Source: Candidatus Omnitrophota bacterium (GTDB taxonomy: Bacteria > Omnitrophota > Gorgyraeia > Aquiviventales > Aquiviventaceae). Taken from it: a stretch of DNA of 6,088 bases. The position numbers and the translations under genes are program-made. Each line of letters opens with the position of its first letter. The stretch's first letter is position 1. Positions 5,803 through 6,088 of this stretch are shown here, piece after piece. Below the pieces are notes generated by a model. That model worked only from the letters and a program-made list of their open reading frames with translations. It had not been told where the DNA came from and ran no database searches. The stretch spans positions 1-6,088 of the forward strand of contig JACPAW010000082.1 of the NCBI GenBank assembly GCA_016180605.1, in the 5' to 3' direction.

Positions 5803-5956
5803 GCAGTAAGCAGTCCGCTCGTCAGCAATCAGCAGTCAGTAAAAGCGAATAATAAATGAGGAAAACGGAAAAAATTTAAACGAGGGCTTTATCGTTTTTG
5901 CATACGGCTGACGAGCTGAATGCTGACGAGCCAGTCGTAGTAGTAATTGCTGATTG
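5803..5956. repeat. Intergenic repeat tract of CAGCA/TGCTG-type heptads and inverted copies
   Basis: Three heptads follow one another at 5821-5841: GTCAGCA, ATCAGCA, GTCAGTA. To the right GCTGACGAGC occurs twice as a direct repeat (5907-5916 and 5922-5931, period 15). GCTCGTCAGCA at 5817-5827 is the exact reverse complement of 5921-5931 (11 of 11). CAATCAGCA at 5826-5834 is the exact reverse complement of 5948-5956 (9 of 9). The arms could fold into alternative hairpins of about 100-nt span. There is no coding potential in the tract. Confidence 0.7.
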
Positions 5957-5975
5957 TTTCTTTCTGACGTACAAT
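5947..5975 (+). promoter_or_regulatory. Candidate promoter for the right-hand gene
   Basis: TACAAT at 5970-5975 matches the -10 consensus at 5 of 6 positions. It lies 17 nt after TTGCTG (5947-5952), which matches only the first three bases of the -35 consensus. The -35 falls inside the repeat tract. The predicted start of transcription is near 5982, only about two bases before the ATG. Confidence 0.4.
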
Positions 5976-5983
5976 AGCTTCCC

Positions 5984-6088
5984 ATGTTTAAAGACCTCAT
6001 CCGCTCCCCTAGCCTGCGGCGCCGGACAAGCTGGGTGGTTGCCGCCGTCTTGATCTTGCCTTTAGTGCTTTTCTTCCACGCTGCTTGG
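5984..6088 (+). CDS. N-terminus of an unidentified membrane-anchored or exported protein (partial)
   Basis: Thirty-five codons are visible before the window ends. The peptide starts MFKDLIRSPSLRRRTSW, with a strongly basic stretch RRR at 12-14. It continues with VVAAVLILPLVLFFHAAW, a hydrophobic segment long enough to span the membrane, with the N-terminus inside by the positive-inside rule. An in-frame TAG at 5975-5977 shows that ATG 5984 is the first possible ATG start. No Shine-Dalgarno precedes it. The layout, a short cytoplasmic tail and then one anchor, resembles membrane-anchored chaperone/foldase proteins such as the SurA/PpiD type, but also many others. I do not recognise the family from this length. 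It is divergent from the hisG cluster. Confidence 0.65.
   Translation, partial: MFKDLIRSPSLRRRTSWVVAAVLILPLVLFFHAAW

Larger units (their letters stand above)
5639..5983. other. Divergent intergenic region between hisG and the right-hand gene
   Basis: These 345 nt hold no convincing gene on either strand apart from the tiny possible leader ORF. From left to right they contain the hisG leader, the hisG promoter, a short GCCAT/ATGGC inverted repeat at 5790-5804, the CAGCA/GCTGA-type repeat tract, an A/T-rich stretch around 5841-5880, and a candidate promoter for the plus-strand gene. Confidence 0.7.

Noticed and set aside
5878..5899. AAACGA/TCGTTT hairpin followed by T residues, possible terminator
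   Set aside because: The stem is only six A/T-rich pairs with an 8-nt loop, and no gene ends nearby on the plus strand.

Overview
The window holds a run of bacterial housekeeping genes, almost all on the minus strand. Read in the direction of transcription, right to left, it runs: hisG (long-form ATP phosphoribosyltransferase), a 13-repeat TPR lipoprotein, the two halves of a split transketolase, ispE (MEP-pathway kinase), tRNA-Gln(UUG), and the first 34 codons of glmU, cut by the left edge. A divergent gene with an N-terminal membrane segment starts near the right edge on the plus strand and is also cut. The lipoprotein signal peptide, the MEP pathway and the start of glmU point to a bacterium, probably Gram-negative. 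A split transketolase next to long-form HisG made me think of the Verrucomicrobia/Planctomycetes group. That placement is only an impression, because there is no rRNA or other decisive marker here.

Region by region: 1-104 is the glmU 5' end. 105-307 is non-coding and filled with an imperfect large inverted repeat plus a related direct repeat. The repeat array touches the 3' end of tRNA-Gln (308-378). 439-5638 is a tight five-gene cluster. hisG and the TPR gene are 13 nt apart. TPR/transketolase N and transketolase N/C are both joined by ATGA overlaps, and 29 nt separate transketolase C from ispE. A near-consensus sigma70-type promoter (TTGACA, 17 nt, TAAAAT) lies upstream of hisG and could drive the whole cluster. 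5639-5983 is a divergent intergenic region with that promoter, a repeat tract, and a weaker candidate promoter for the right-hand gene.

Functionally, the enzymes sit around sugar-phosphate metabolism. Transketolase interconverts pentose phosphates and glyceraldehyde 3-phosphate. HisG uses PRPP, which derives from ribose 5-phosphate. IspE acts in isoprenoid synthesis, which starts from glyceraldehyde 3-phosphate and pyruvate. GlmU makes UDP-GlcNAc for the cell wall. The TPR lipoprotein is the odd member, an envelope protein translationally coupled to a cytoplasmic enzyme.

I see no phage, CRISPR, toxin-antitoxin or other obvious accessory system. The points most worth a second look are a missing active-site histidine in the transketolase C subunit, the tRNA-adjacent inverted repeat, a nine-codon ORF coupled to hisG, a possibly leaderless right-hand gene, and the TPR-transketolase coupling.
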